Shown: positions 43,194 to 52,452 of the stretch, in pieces
Layout of the letters: every line of letters starts with the position of its first letter
Numbering within the stretch: the stretch's first letter is position 1
Assembly (NCBI RefSeq): GCF_018310345.1
Contig: NZ_JAGXBY010000004.1
Location: 1-64,000 of the forward strand
Reading direction: 5' to 3'
DNA length: 64,000 nucleotides
Source of the DNA: Ornithinibacillus massiliensis
Lineage (GTDB): Bacteria; Bacillota; Bacilli; Bacillales; Amphibacillaceae
The notes under the pieces: model-generated
What the model was told of the DNA's origin: nothing
The model's input: only the letters and a program-made list of their open reading frames with translations
Databases searched by the model: none
Translations under genes and position numbers: made by a program

Positions 43194-44537
43194 ATGGAAA
43201 AAATAATAAGTAGTATTAATGATTTTGTCTGGGGACCACCAACATTAATTCTTATTGTTGGAACCGGTATATACCTAACTTTGCGTCTTGGATTTCTACA
43301 GTTTCGCACACTTCCCTATGCCTTACGTCTAGCGTTTAGCCCAAGTAAACAGGATAAAAAATCAAAAGGTGATATTAGCCATTTTCAAGCCTTAACAACG
43401 GCTATGGCAGCTACCATTGGTACTGGAAATATCGTTGGGGTAGCAACTGCTGTTGTTTTAGGAGGCCCTGGTGCTGTGTTTTGGATGTGGCTTACGGCAT
43501 TTTTTGGCATGGCAACAAAATATGCTGAAGCTATACTTGCGGTTAAATATCGAGTTGAAAACAGTAAAGGTGAAATGTCTGGGGGACCGATGTACTACTT
43601 AGAAAAAGGTTTAAATGCGAAATGGCTTGGCGTTCTCTTTGCCATATTTGGTGCTTGTGCAGCATTTGGTATAGGAAATATGGTTCAGTCTAACTCAGTT
43701 TCTGATGCATTAAGCAGCTCTTTTAATGTACCTACTTGGGTTACTGGGCTAACCCTAACCGTATTAGCTGGCCTCGTCATCATTGGTGGAATTAAGAGTA
43801 TCGGAAAGGTAACGGCTTTCTTTGTTCCTATTATGGCTTTATTCTATGTACTTGGTGGACTTGCTATTATTGTGTTTAACTTCGATTTGGTACCAGCGGC
43901 AATTAGTCTAATTTTCACGGATGCATTTACAGCGAGTGCTGTAGGCGGTGGGCTACTTGGTTCGGTTATTCGCTATGGTGTGGCTCGTGGTGTATTCTCC
44001 AATGAAGCCGGTCTAGGTTCTGCACCAATTGCTGCCGCGGCTGCTAGAACAGACTATCCAGGTAGGCAAGCGCTAGTTTCCATGACTCAGGTATTCATCG
44101 ACACGATTATCGTATGTTCCATTACTGGAATTACCATTGTGATGGCAGATCTTGCCGGTAGTGGCTTATCTGGAGGCCCTCTAACACAGGCATCCTTCAC
44201 AGCGTTCTTAGGTGACTGGGGTGGTTATATTGTCACCATTGGCATTGTATTATTTGCCTTTTCCACAATGGTTGGGTGGTCATACTACGGTGAAAAATGT
44301 ATTGCCTATTTATTCAATGATCGTGCTGTTCCGATTTACCGTATCATATTTGTATTAGCTATTTTCTGGGGTGCAGTTCAATCGTTGGATCTAGTTTGGA
44401 ATATTTCGGACACGATGAATGCCCTAATGGCAATTCCAAACTTAATTGGGTTACTAGGACTATCTGGTGTAGTCGTTTATGAAACGAAGAGGTTCTTAGA
44501 GGTTGCAAGAAAAGAGAAGGAACAAGAACGAGCTTAA
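43194..44537 (+). CDS. Alanine/glycine:cation symporter (AGCS family)
   Basis: A 447-residue sodium- or proton-driven amino acid carrier. The family signature is visible in FQALTTAMAATIGTGNIVGVA and in ARGVFSNEAGLGSAPIAAAAA. I start it at MEKIISS, preceded by AAGGAGGGG. It resembles B. subtilis AlsT/YrbD. Monocistronic, with its own terminator. Confidence 0.9.
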   Translation: MEKIISSINDFVWGPPTLILIVGTGIYLTLRLGFLQFRTLPYALRLAFSPSKQDKKSKGDISHFQALTTAMAATIGTGNIVGVATAVVLGGPGAVFWMWLTAFFGMATKYAEAILAVKYRVENSKGEMSGGPMYYLEKGLNAKWLGVLFAIFGACAAFGIGNMVQSNSVSDALSSSFNVPTWVTGLTLTVLAGLVIIGGIKSIGKVTAFFVPIMALFYVLGGLAIIVFNFDLVPAAISLIFTDAFTASAVGGGLLGSVIRYGVARGVFSNEAGLGSAPIAAAAARTDYPGRQALVSMTQVFIDTIIVCSITGITIVMADLAGSGLSGGPLTQASFTAFLGDWGGYIVTIGIVLFAFSTMVGWSYYGEKCIAYLFNDRAVPIYRIIFVLAIFWGAVQSLDLVWNISDTMNALMAIPNLIGLLGLSGVVVYETKRFLEVARKEKEQERA

Positions 44538-44540
44538 TGT

Positions 44541-44586
44541 TTTAAAGGACAATTCCCTTATTAAAGGGTTAATTGTCCTTTTTTCT
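44541..44586 (+). terminator. Terminator of the alanine symporter gene
   Basis: Stem AAAGGACAATT / AATTGTCCTTT and TTTT. Confidence 0.9.
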
Positions 44587-44597
44587 AAAATATATTG

Positions 44598-45140
44598 TTA
44601 ATCCTCTAATAAATACCCTAACATCCGTAACGCCTCACAGGCTTGATCTAACTGTTCTTCTCTCTCTGCTTCAATCTCGTGTAAATGTACACCTTCTGTA
44701 AGCCTAGAAAGCAACGATGCCCCTGTATGTTTTAATTCCTCTAAAAAAGCATCCGCTTCCTTACGATTTTTAATCATTAAGGAGCCTGTTATATCACCGT
44801 ATATTGGATGTTCCACCATTACATTTCTTACTGTAACTCCATGATCTACTAATGTGTAAAGCTCCTCAGCTGTTTGTTCTGCTGTATGCTTCACAACGAT
44901 TACACGAGTTGCTCGTTCGTTCTCATGATTATCACGTAAATAAACATAACCCCTAGCGGTAGCCATAATCGGCTCACCTGTTGCTTTTAAAAGAGATATA
45001 TCTTGTACAATGACTTGACGACTTACATTGGAACGCTCTGATAGCTCTTTCCCTGTAATAGGCTCACGCTCGTCCTTTAACCAAGTTAGAATCAAACTTC
45101 TTCTTTTTTCCCCTAGAATTTTTTTCGCTTCTCCCGTCAT
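44598..45140 (-). CDS. niaR: Niacin-responsive repressor NiaR (YrxA)
   Basis: 180 residues from the ATG 8 bases after GGAGG, the length of B. subtilis YrxA. An N-terminal HTH_11 winged helix (RSLILTWLKDEREPITGKELSERSNVSRQVIVQDISLL) is followed by the 3H domain, whose conserved histidines (VDHGV, VEHPIYGD, GVHLHE) bind nicotinate or metal. It represses NAD synthesis and niacin uptake genes when niacin is ample. It is divergent from a transporter pair with a palindrome in the shared region. Confidence 0.9.
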   Translation of the reverse strand: MTGEAKKILGEKRRSLILTWLKDEREPITGKELSERSNVSRQVIVQDISLLKATGEPIMATARGYVYLRDNHENERATRVIVVKHTAEQTAEELYTLVDHGVTVRNVMVEHPIYGDITGSLMIKNRKEADAFLEELKHTGASLLSRLTEGVHLHEIEAEREEQLDQACEALRMLGYLLED

Positions 45141-45253
45141 TGGTACAACCTCCGCATACTTTTTCACTTATTATACACACTAACGTTACACGATTTTCTC
45201 TTATTATACCTTACCTATTCGTAACAGACTAATATGTCATTTTTAAATTACAA

Positions 45254-45282
45254 TTGATTTTTTATACCATATGTGTAAATAT
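45254..45282 (+). promoter_or_regulatory. Possible promoter of the DUF3311-SSS operon
   Basis: TTGATT (45254-45259) and AAATAT (45277-45282), 17 bp spacer. The -10 box is weak. Confidence 0.4.
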
Positions 45283-45298
45283 ATGTGTAAAGACACAT
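45283..45298. promoter_or_regulatory. Candidate NiaR operator
   Basis: ATGTGT-AAAG-ACACAT perfect palindrome with a third half-site ATGTGT at 45271-45276. TGTGT/ACACA halves are, as I recall, typical of NiaR sites in Bacillales. It lies at the expected start site of the transporter operon. Confidence 0.5.
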
Positions 45299-45347
45299 GT
45301 AAAGTTTTTAGTGGATCTATTAAATTATGAAATGAAGGAGAATACAA

Positions 45348-45521
45348 ATGAAACGTATTTGGGGAATCATTATCATTATAACCATTCTCTTGGCCTATAT
45401 TATTCCATACACCATGCTATCGGCTGTTCAATCTTGGACAGGTAGCTTTTTGTTCTGGGGTATAACAGGCGTTGTTATTATTATTGCAAACATCATGCTG
45501 ACAAGGGATTGGAGTGAATAG
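45348..45521 (+). CDS. DUF3311 small membrane protein, SSS-transporter partner
   Basis: 57 residues with two membrane helices (about 4-24 and 34-50), ending TRDWSE. DUF3311 proteins are coded directly before sodium:solute symporters (as YhjC before YhjB in B. subtilis) and may be accessory subunits. GAAGGAG precedes the ATG. The next gene starts 2 bases after its stop. Confidence 0.8.
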   Translation: MKRIWGIIIIITILLAYIIPYTMLSAVQSWTGSFLFWGITGVVIIIANIMLTRDWSE

Positions 45522-45523
45522 AA

Positions 45524-47002
45524 TTGAATACTAGTTTTGTCATTTGGGGAATTATTATCTATATTATCATCGCATCCACGATTGCTTTATTATCTAGAAA
45601 AGGAAATCTCCCTGGAATGTCGGGTTACTTTATTGGCAATCGTAAAATGAATGGTATATTATCCGCGCTTAGTTATAGTGCTACGACTTACAGTGCCTTT
45701 ATGATGGTTGGACTAGCTGGGCTTACTTATCAAGGCGGGGTCGGTGCACTTGGTTTTGAAATAATTTATTTTATAGGTGTTTCGCTAATTTTAATATTTG
45801 GACCTAGATTCTGGTTAGCTGGAAAGAAAAATGGGTATGTGACGCCATCGGAAATGATTGGGGATCGGTATCAAAGTAAGTCTGCTGCAATAGTTATTGC
45901 ACTCATGAGTTGTCTATTCCTAATTCCATATAGCGCCGTACAATTGGCCGGTGTTGGATATTTATTACAAGGAATGACAGGTGGCTCGATTTCTTTTTCT
46001 ACCGGGGTTATCATCGCTATCGCGCTCGCTCTGTTCTTCTCTTATGCTGCCGGAATTCGTTCAGTGGTTTGGACCGACTCCCTTCAAGCAATATTTATGA
46101 TTATTACATCTACTATCGTGGTAATCTTAATCGTCCATTCGCTTGGCGGATTTGGACAGTTTTTCGATAATTTACAAACAACACAACCAGAAATGTTAGC
46201 TGTACCAGGAAATGGTTATTTTAGCATTTTAACTTTCTTGGGATTAACCATACCATGGTTTTTCTTTAGTATTTCGAATCCACAGGTAAGCCAACGACTA
46301 TTCATGCCGAATTCCTTTAAAGGCTTAAGACAAATGTTAATCGGATTTCTTGTATTCGGATTAATCTATACATTTGTATCGGTTATGTGGGGATTTTCAG
46401 CTTTACAGCTTTTCCCAGACTTAGAAAAAGCAGACCTAGCAACTCCTAGTCTGTTATCATCTGATGCTGTTCCACCACTATTAGGCGTAATCGTAATGGT
46501 TGGAATCTTAGCTGCAGCGGTATCCACCATTGATTCTATCATGCTTACCTTATCCTCTATGTTTGCTCGAGATGTCTATGGGAACATGAAAAGTCGGCCA
46601 GACGATCGAAAGCAATTAAAAGTCGGAAAAATTATTATTCCAGTAATCGCTATATTAGCCTATGCTTTTGCAGAACTGGAGTTAGATTTAATCGCTGTCT
46701 TGTCTGTTGCTGCTTCATCTGGGTTAATCGTTGGTGTTCCAGCTATTGTCGGGACATTTTTCTGGAAGCGTGGAACTTCCTTAGGAGTTATCGTTAGTGT
46801 AATTGTAACAGCGCTTTTAGTACTTTATCTAGAAGCTACTGGTACAAAACCGCTTGGCCTAGGTTCCGGAATATGGGGGCTAATAATTTCATCTGTACTA
46901 TTTATTGGTGTCAGCTTAATATCACGACCACCGGAAGCAAAAGCACATGAGTTTGTTAATTTGATGAAGGAATATCGAAAAACAAAGAAAGCCATAGAAT
47001 AA
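45524..47002 (+). CDS. Sodium:solute symporter family transporter
   Basis: 492 residues with thirteen predicted helices of the SSS fold. Segments such as GRKMNGILSALSYSATTYSAFMMVGLAGLTYQ and VGILAAAVSTIDSIMLTLSSMFARDVY carry the family sodium-site serines. The substrate is not known; relatives include pantothenate, proline and acetate carriers. The TTG start uses GGAGTG at the end of the DUF3311 gene. The position opposite niaR suggests a niacin-related substrate, as inference only. Confidence 0.85.
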   Translation: MNTSFVIWGIIIYIIIASTIALLSRKGNLPGMSGYFIGNRKMNGILSALSYSATTYSAFMMVGLAGLTYQGGVGALGFEIIYFIGVSLILIFGPRFWLAGKKNGYVTPSEMIGDRYQSKSAAIVIALMSCLFLIPYSAVQLAGVGYLLQGMTGGSISFSTGVIIAIALALFFSYAAGIRSVVWTDSLQAIFMIITSTIVVILIVHSLGGFGQFFDNLQTTQPEMLAVPGNGYFSILTFLGLTIPWFFFSISNPQVSQRLFMPNSFKGLRQMLIGFLVFGLIYTFVSVMWGFSALQLFPDLEKADLATPSLLSSDAVPPLLGVIVMVGILAAAVSTIDSIMLTLSSMFARDVYGNMKSRPDDRKQLKVGKIIIPVIAILAYAFAELELDLIAVLSVAASSGLIVGVPAIVGTFFWKRGTSLGVIVSVIVTALLVLYLEATGTKPLGLGSGIWGLIISSVLFIGVSLISRPPEAKAHEFVNLMKEYRKTKKAIE

Positions 47003-47014
47003 AAAGTCATTAAC

Positions 47015-47049
47015 AAAAAGAGACTGTGTTATTACGGTCTCTTTTTTTT
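47015..47049 (+). terminator. Terminator of the SSS operon
   Basis: Stem AAAAAGAGAC / GTCTCTTTTT and further T. Confidence 0.85.
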
Positions 47050-47060
47050 CATGGCACTAA

Positions 47061-47729
47061 TTAATCCGCAACTGGAGCAATGCAGCTTTCATTATTATTT
47101 TTTGCGGTATTAACATAGTTCGACACATTATAAGCTTTAAGTTCTTCGGGTTCTAAATGAAAGATGAACTCTCTAGCTTCTAATGGGACCATCTCTTCTG
47201 GTGCAATCCACTCATTTTCTTTGCTCTTTGGTAGAATAATCGGCATACGATCATGTATATCCTTCATAAATGGATTCGCTTCACGGGTTAGGATTGTACA
47301 GGTAAATAAACGTTTATCATGTTGGGACCATTTATCCCATAGCCCTGCGAATGCAAATAGCTTACGATTTGCTAACTGAATGCGTTTTGCTTGTTTTCCA
47401 TTCTCTGTCCTTTTCCACTCATAAAAGCTATCCGCTATAATTAAACACCGTTTGCGGGACAGTAGCTTCTTAAAGCTAGGCTTTTCATGGGCTGACTCAC
47501 TTCTAGCATTAATCATGTTATACCCTATTTTCTCATCCTTTGCCCAGGACGGCACGAGTCCCCAACGTAGATAGCCTGCACGTTTTTGCTTACCATCATG
47601 AATAATAGCAAGCACATTTTGCCCTGGTGCAATATTATAACTTGGATGGTAATTTGCAATCTCTTGCTCTAGCTCGAACTCCTCCAGTATCTCTAGTTCA
47701 TCTGCTAGAAGTGTGTACCTTCCACACAT
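47061..47729 (-). CDS. SOS response-associated peptidase (SRAP/HMCES family)
   Basis: 222 residues beginning MCGRYTL, so Cys2 becomes the N-terminal nucleophile that traps abasic sites in single-stranded DNA as a stable crosslink. The other active-site parts are visible: NARSES, SFYEWK (Glu) and the His in HDRMP. I start it at the ATG after AAAGGGGG. It lies 22 bases after the glutaminase stop and is probably cotranscribed, a pairing without an obvious link. Confidence 0.92.
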   Translation of the reverse strand: MCGRYTLLADELEILEEFELEQEIANYHPSYNIAPGQNVLAIIHDGKQKRAGYLRWGLVPSWAKDEKIGYNMINARSESAHEKPSFKKLLSRKRCLIIADSFYEWKRTENGKQAKRIQLANRKLFAFAGLWDKWSQHDKRLFTCTILTREANPFMKDIHDRMPIILPKSKENEWIAPEEMVPLEAREFIFHLEPEELKAYNVSNYVNTAKNNNESCIAPVAD

Positions 47730-47751
47730 ATAAAATCCCCCTTTGAACAAG

Positions 47752-48747
47752 TTAAAAAATACTTAGATCCCATTGAGATGCAATATGTTTTAAAAGCTTC
47801 ATTCCCGCAATACTATTTCCTCTATTTTCTAGGGCAGGTCCGTAAACACCGATTCCGCATCCTTCAATAAAAGGTAATTCAGAACTTCTTACGCGAGGTG
47901 GTGCTACGGCAACAATCCCTCCAGAGACACCACTTTTTGCGGGAATACCGACATAGGTGGCAAATTTTCCAGAGGCATCGTACATCCCACAAGTTAGCAT
48001 TAATGCTTTCGTAATTCTGGCTATTTGACGTGGAATAACTTCTTCCTCATTGTTAGGATCTTCTCCATCATTTGCTAAAATTAACCCAATTCGAGCTAAA
48101 TCTTCAACCGTTGCTTCAATGGAACATTGTTGAAAATATGTCTCTAATGTTACTTCTAGGTCTGATTCCAAAAATCCTGTTTCCACCAAATAATATCCTA
48201 TTGCTCGGTTTCGTGCTGATGTCTCATATTCCGATTGATAAACCTCCTGATTAACTATAGGACGATAACCAATCATCCGCTCAAGTAATACTAGTATTGT
48301 CTCTAGCTTTTCCTTAGGTGTATCCCCTTTAAGCATTGATGTTACGGTTATTGCTCCGGCATTGACGAAAGGATTAAAAGGCTTATTTGGACTTTTCATT
48401 TCCAAATGCATAATGGAGTTAAACGCCTGTCCTGTCGGTTCGACATCTACCCTGTCTAATACATAGCTAACCCCTTTTTCCATGCAAGCTGCTATAAAAC
48501 TAATTACTTTTGAAATACTTTGTATCGTAAAGGATATATCAACATCACCTGAGCAAATCTTCAGGCCGTTTTTTCCATGGATTGCTATGCCAAGATGGCA
48601 AGGATTTGCATTGGCTAAGATAGGAATATAAGATGCAACTTCCCCTTCTTTCGTATCTTTACGGTAAAAAGTTACCCAATCATCTACATAATTCTGCAAC
48701 CACTTTTCATCTAACTGTGTATTCCAATTAACAGTACCCTGAACCAT
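47752..48747 (-). CDS. glsA: Glutaminase A
   Basis: A 331-residue serine-dependent beta-lactamase-like glutaminase that hydrolyses glutamine to glutamate and ammonia. Ser77-x-x-Lys80 (SISK), NPFVNAGAI, SARNRAIGYYL and AKSGVSGGI are the family motifs. I start it at the ATG 8 bases after GAGG (a GTG three codons upstream overlaps it). B. subtilis has two such enzymes, YbgJ and YlaM. Confidence 0.92.
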   Translation of the reverse strand: MVQGTVNWNTQLDEKWLQNYVDDWVTFYRKDTKEGEVASYIPILANANPCHLGIAIHGKNGLKICSGDVDISFTIQSISKVISFIAACMEKGVSYVLDRVDVEPTGQAFNSIMHLEMKSPNKPFNPFVNAGAITVTSMLKGDTPKEKLETILVLLERMIGYRPIVNQEVYQSEYETSARNRAIGYYLVETGFLESDLEVTLETYFQQCSIEATVEDLARIGLILANDGEDPNNEEEVIPRQIARITKALMLTCGMYDASGKFATYVGIPAKSGVSGGIVAVAPPRVRSSELPFIEGCGIGVYGPALENRGNSIAGMKLLKHIASQWDLSIF

Positions 48748-48869
48748 TTGTTTCACCTCAAATTAACAAAATAAGTTACTACCCCTAGTATGTAACGTTA
48801 TCGATTAGATATTGAGAATTTTCTTGCCATGAAAGGATAAATTTATCGCAAATAACCATTTGTGAAGGT

Positions 48870-48902
48870 AAAAAAACAGTGTGGCATTCACAACCACACT
48901 GT
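48870..48902 (-). terminator. Terminator of plsC
   Basis: Nine-base stem ACAGTGTGG / CCACACTGT followed by TTTTTTT on the minus strand. Confidence 0.9.
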
Positions 48903-48919
48903 CGAGAAAATTTTCTATA

Positions 48920-49681
48920 CTATTGAGTAGTAATGGCAACTTTTACTTCCTTTTCTCTTTCCGCTCTATATGGCAAAGCACTTTCAACTATGTGTTGTAA
49001 ATGTTCTGCCAGATCAGCACTTTTCAGGGATGCATATTCTTCTGGAAAGATTGCATCATGGATGGTCATCGTAATCGAAGAACCCTGTACACGACCATTT
49101 CCTTCCTCAAGCATCTTATAGGTGCCATTAATTGTCACAGGGACAATTGGAACATTTGCCTTTGTCGCAAGTCGTAAACTACCTGGTTTAAACTCATTTA
49201 GTTTATTCCCTCTACTCCTAGTTCCCTCTGGAAAAATAACGAGTGAGTGACCATTTTTTAAGTTTTCGATTCCTTGATTAATTGCCTTCATGGATTGCCG
49301 TCGATCTTCCCGATCAATAAATACACAGTTTAACAAACTCATCCATGTTCTAATAATTGGTAGCTTGTTAATTTCTTTCTTCGCAATAAAGCCTATAGGT
49401 TTATCTAAATGCCCTAAAAAAGCTAAAATATCAAACAACCCTTGGTGATTCGCTACATACAAAACAGGACCCTCAGGGATTTTTTCACTACCAGTTAACA
49501 AAACATTCGTGCCTGTAGCCTTAATGACTTTTTGGGAAACTGTTTTAGGCGTATGAAATATTTCTTCTCGAATCTCTTCCGTACTTGTTTTTCGGTATAA
49601 TTTTTTTGCCTTTTGTAAATTAAAAAGACTGCCTATAACTAATATAATTGCATAGGTATAGATTCGTATAGAAAATAACAT
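48920..49681 (-). CDS. plsC: 1-acyl-sn-glycerol-3-phosphate acyltransferase
   Basis: 253 residues with one N-terminal membrane span (about 5-22). The four acyltransferase motifs are visible: NHQGLFD (His79, Asp84), GFIAKKE, FPEGTRSRG and VPIVPVTING. It acylates lysophosphatidate to phosphatidate for phospholipid synthesis. I start it at the ATG 8 bases after AGGAGG. Monocistronic. Confidence 0.92.
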   Translation of the reverse strand: MLFSIRIYTYAIILVIGSLFNLQKAKKLYRKTSTEEIREEIFHTPKTVSQKVIKATGTNVLLTGSEKIPEGPVLYVANHQGLFDILAFLGHLDKPIGFIAKKEINKLPIIRTWMSLLNCVFIDREDRRQSMKAINQGIENLKNGHSLVIFPEGTRSRGNKLNEFKPGSLRLATKANVPIVPVTINGTYKMLEEGNGRVQGSSITMTIHDAIFPEEYASLKSADLAEHLQHIVESALPYRAEREKEVKVAITTQ

Positions 49682-49828
49682 CGTTTGATTCCTCCTATTG
49701 TACATGTTTTATTATACGTTGAAACCGTCTATGTTCAAGTAATATAAATGTAACAGTTAACCTTAGAAGTTATCCAATAAAAGGTGTATGCTATTACTAA
49801 GCAATTAATAATAAAAGGAGTGAATCAA

Positions 49829-50389
49829 ATGAAAACCGAAAAAGAAAAAATGTTACTCGGGGAATTGTATCTTGCTGGAGATCCAGAACTGGTAAAGGAA
49901 AGGATACATGCAAGAGGTCTAACAAGATTATATAACGAAACACTAGAAACAGATAATGAAAAACGCAAAACATTATTAAGGGAATTATTTGGTTCAACAG
50001 GTAACAATATTTACATAGAACCAACCTTCAAATGTGACTACGGATATAACATTTATGTCGGGGAGAATTTCTATGCTAATTTTGATTGTGTTTTTTTAGA
50101 TGTATGTGAGATTCGAATAGGTGATAATTGTTTCGTTGCGCCGGGAGTTCATATTTATACTGCAACCCACCCTTTAAATGCCCAGGAGCGCATCTCAGGA
50201 GCAGAATTTGGTAAGCCCGTTTGGATTGGTCATAACGTTTGGATTGGTGGAAGATCCGTAATTAATCCAGGCGTTACAATTGGTAATAATGTCGTCGTTG
50301 CATCGGGGTCTGTGGTAACGAAGGATGTACCTGACAATGTTGTAGTGGGCGGCAATCCGGCAAGGATAATTAAAGAGATTATGGAATAA
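49829..50389 (+). CDS. maa: Sugar O-acetyltransferase (maltose/galactoside acetyltransferase family)
   Basis: 186 residues: an N-terminal Mac domain ([18 protein letters not shown]) and then the left-handed beta-helix of hexapeptide repeats with the catalytic His in [12 protein letters not shown], ending [10 protein letters not shown]. It transfers acetyl from acetyl-CoA to a sugar hydroxyl. I start it at MKTEKEK after AAAGGAG. Close to B. subtilis Maa (YyaI), although the true sugar is uncertain. Confidence 0.88.
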   Translation: MKTEKEKMLLGELYLAGDPELVKERIHARGLTRLYNETLETDNEKRKTLLRELFGSTGNNIYIEPTFKCDYGYNIYVGENFYANFDCVFLDVCEIRIGDNCFVAPGVHIYTATHPLNAQERISGAEFGKPVWIGHNVWIGGRSVINPGVTIGNNVVVASGSVVTKDVPDNVVVGGNPARIIKEIME

Positions 50390-50435
50390 AAAGCTAGGTG
50401 CGTAGACGATGCGTGCCTTCCCTTTTTATTACTTA

Positions 50436-50555
50436 CTATTCTTCGGTCAGACGCTGTTCTATTTTTTCGTTGAGTTCATGGTTACTCTTCGTAAACAGCT
50501 CGTAAGAAGGAAAATCCTGGTGATTTTGAAGCTCCATCATGATCAGACTAACCAT
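50436..50555 (-). CDS. Possible Spo0E-like small protein
   Basis: 39 residues from the ATG at 50555; the same frame is open upstream (VEELKKELE) to before 50580, so the real start may be non-standard or further left in the mRNA. The pattern of a helix, a turn and KSNHELNEKIEQ resembles Spo0E-type Spo0A phosphatases, which end in SQELD-L-I. Here the Asp of the SxxLD motif is Asn. Coded just after a membrane protein gene whose end carries AAGGAGG. Confidence 0.42.
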   Translation of the reverse strand: MVSLIMMELQNHQDFPSYELFTKSNHELNEKIEQRLTEE

Positions 50556-50578
50556 TTCCAGCTCTTTTTTTAATTCTT

Positions 50579-50935
50579 CTACCTCCTTAACTGATACTGA
50601 ATACCCGCCGCTTTTTGTAATAATTGTCCTATGTCATAGAGCATATATCCAATTGTGTGTAATTCATTTTGCAGGTTCATAAATCGAAATGAACTATTTA
50701 GTATTTGTTCACGGTAATTATCTAGTAGCTTTTTTCCGTCTTCTGTTTTAGTAGCTTCTTCTATATTAGTGCTACTAATTCTGTTAACTAGCCTGCGAGT
50801 ATCTTTTACCTGTCTTTCGTAAAAAGAAGCGATTTCACTTTTATACGCTCTCGTATCTTGATACAATTGACCAGTAAACTGAACCAATACCAAACTAAGT
50901 ATGGCTAAAATAACAATAGCAATGTTCTTTTTCAT
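50579..50935 (-). CDS. Single-span membrane protein of unknown function
   Basis: 118 residues from the ATG after AGAGAGG. One N-terminal membrane span (about 5-22) leads to an exterior helical region rich in charged and polar residues (YERQVKDTRRLVNRI..., FRFMNLQNELHTIGYMLYDIGQLLQKA), probably coiled coil. No family recognised. It may be cotranscribed with the small Spo0E-like frame that follows. Confidence 0.6.
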   Translation of the reverse strand: MKKNIAIVILAILSLVLVQFTGQLYQDTRAYKSEIASFYERQVKDTRRLVNRISSTNIEEATKTEDGKKLLDNYREQILNSSFRFMNLQNELHTIGYMLYDIGQLLQKAAGIQYQLRR

Positions 50936-51003
50936 CGATTGACCTCTCTTTCTTATACTTACTCCCTTCATGTTAATATAATATTCGGAATCTAATGACA
51001 AGA

Positions 51004-51030
51004 AAACGAACAGTTAGTTTTAAACTGTCC
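51004..51030 (-). terminator. Terminator of the CAP-domain gene
   Basis: Stem ACAGTT / AACTGT with TCGTTTTC on the minus strand. Confidence 0.6.
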
Positions 51031-51032
51031 GC

Positions 51033-52205
51033 TTATTTTCTCTTGATAAACTGCTGCGTCCAAAGGATACCTTCTTTTACAAACCCAACGCCGATATGGG
51101 TGAAATCGGGATTTAAAATATTCTCCCGATGCCCTTCACTCTTCATCCACGCTTCTACGACTTCTTCGGGGGTAAATTGACCTCTAGCAATGTTCTCACC
51201 TGCTATTTGATACGATACGTCATATTGATCCATCATATCAAATGGGGAACCATATGTAGGACTTGTATGATCAAAGTAATCCTTTTCCGCCATATCCTTC
51301 GACTTAGCTCTGGCAACCTCCCCCAGCTTGCTATCTACTGATAACGGTGCTAGACCGTGCTTTTTTCTTTCTTGATTGGTTAGGTCCACGACTTGTTGTT
51401 CATAGGTAGACTCGTTAACTGATGGATCTAATTTTTTTATGAATTGCTGTGTCCAATGATAGCCCTGTTGCGTAAAGCCCACTCCTATGTGAGTAAAATC
51501 AGGGTGAAGAATATTTTGCCGATGCCCTTTACTATCCATCCAGGCCTGGACAACTTCTTGTGGTGAGGTTTGCCCCTTCGCGATATTTTCTCCTGCTGAA
51601 TAATACGTTATTCCAAAACTATCGATCATATCAAATGGGGAACCATAGGTTGGACTCTCATGAGAAAAATAATTTTCTGTTGCCATATCCACTGATTTTC
51701 TTCGTGCTACCTCCGCCAACTGATTATCTAGCTGCAGAGGGGCTAGCCCGGCTTTTTCTCGCTCCATATTGGTCAGTCGAATAACCTCCTGCTCAAACTC
51801 CCTTTGAATTATCTCTGTAGTTTGAACAGTTCGTTCTTCTGTCTGTTTCTCTGTCGGGTTTAATGTTTCCTTTGCCGCAGAGTTTTGTTTAGGCGGTGCT
51901 GCTTGTTGCTCCTCTTGCTGTACATCTTGCTTTATTTTCGTATGCTTTACCTCTTCCTTCCCCGCTCTCCATGCAAGCGTTAGGTTATTCAATCCTTTCC
52001 AGTCTATATTTGCTATTCCTTTTCCTTGCCCGCCTCTATTTAGTTGGAAATATTCATTTAATGAGGAAGCCGTATGCTTATAGAAGGTGCCCTCCTTGAA
52101 GTAATAGCGGTACAGTTCTTTATTTTCAGCATCGACTAATTTTGGCATGATAAATAATATACATGTCAGGACGAGTAACCCTATATGTACTGTTTTCCCT
52201 TTCAT
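51033..52205 (-). CDS. Secreted protein with two CAP/SCP domains (YkwD-like)
   Basis: 390 residues from the ATG after AAGGGGAGC. Signal peptide 1-26, a spacer rich in Gln/Lys/Glu (about 85-135), then two consecutive CAP domains at 138-257 and 268-388. Each has ERxKxGLAPL, the FSHESPTYGSPFDM / FDHTSPTYGSPFDM block, GENIA and GHRxNIL-PDFTHIGVGF. The two are clearly a duplication. Most bacillar homologues that I recall have one CAP domain. The catalytic role of bacterial CAP proteins is unknown. Confidence 0.9.
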   Translation of the reverse strand: MKGKTVHIGLLVLTCILFIMPKLVDAENKELYRYYFKEGTFYKHTASSLNEYFQLNRGGQGKGIANIDWKGLNNLTLAWRAGKEEVKHTKIKQDVQQEEQQAAPPKQNSAAKETLNPTEKQTEERTVQTTEIIQREFEQEVIRLTNMEREKAGLAPLQLDNQLAEVARRKSVDMATENYFSHESPTYGSPFDMIDSFGITYYSAGENIAKGQTSPQEVVQAWMDSKGHRQNILHPDFTHIGVGFTQQGYHWTQQFIKKLDPSVNESTYEQQVVDLTNQERKKHGLAPLSVDSKLGEVARAKSKDMAEKDYFDHTSPTYGSPFDMMDQYDVSYQIAGENIARGQFTPEEVVEAWMKSEGHRENILNPDFTHIGVGFVKEGILWTQQFIKRK

Positions 52206-52452
52206 ATTAGCTCCCCTTTTCATTATCATTTCCCGTTTCGACACGTTCTGAGTTTATTATCTCACATCCTGTCGTTCTTGAAATTTCCAGTTTTATTACA
52301 TTCGACAAAAAATGTAAAGGAAATGAAACTTGTATTTACTCCTATTTTGTCTTATTTTTATATAGTGGCACTAATATATTGTGGTAATGGATATCGAACC
52401 AATTATTCCTGATAATGTAAGAGAGTTTGCAAATACTAAAAATATGTCTATT

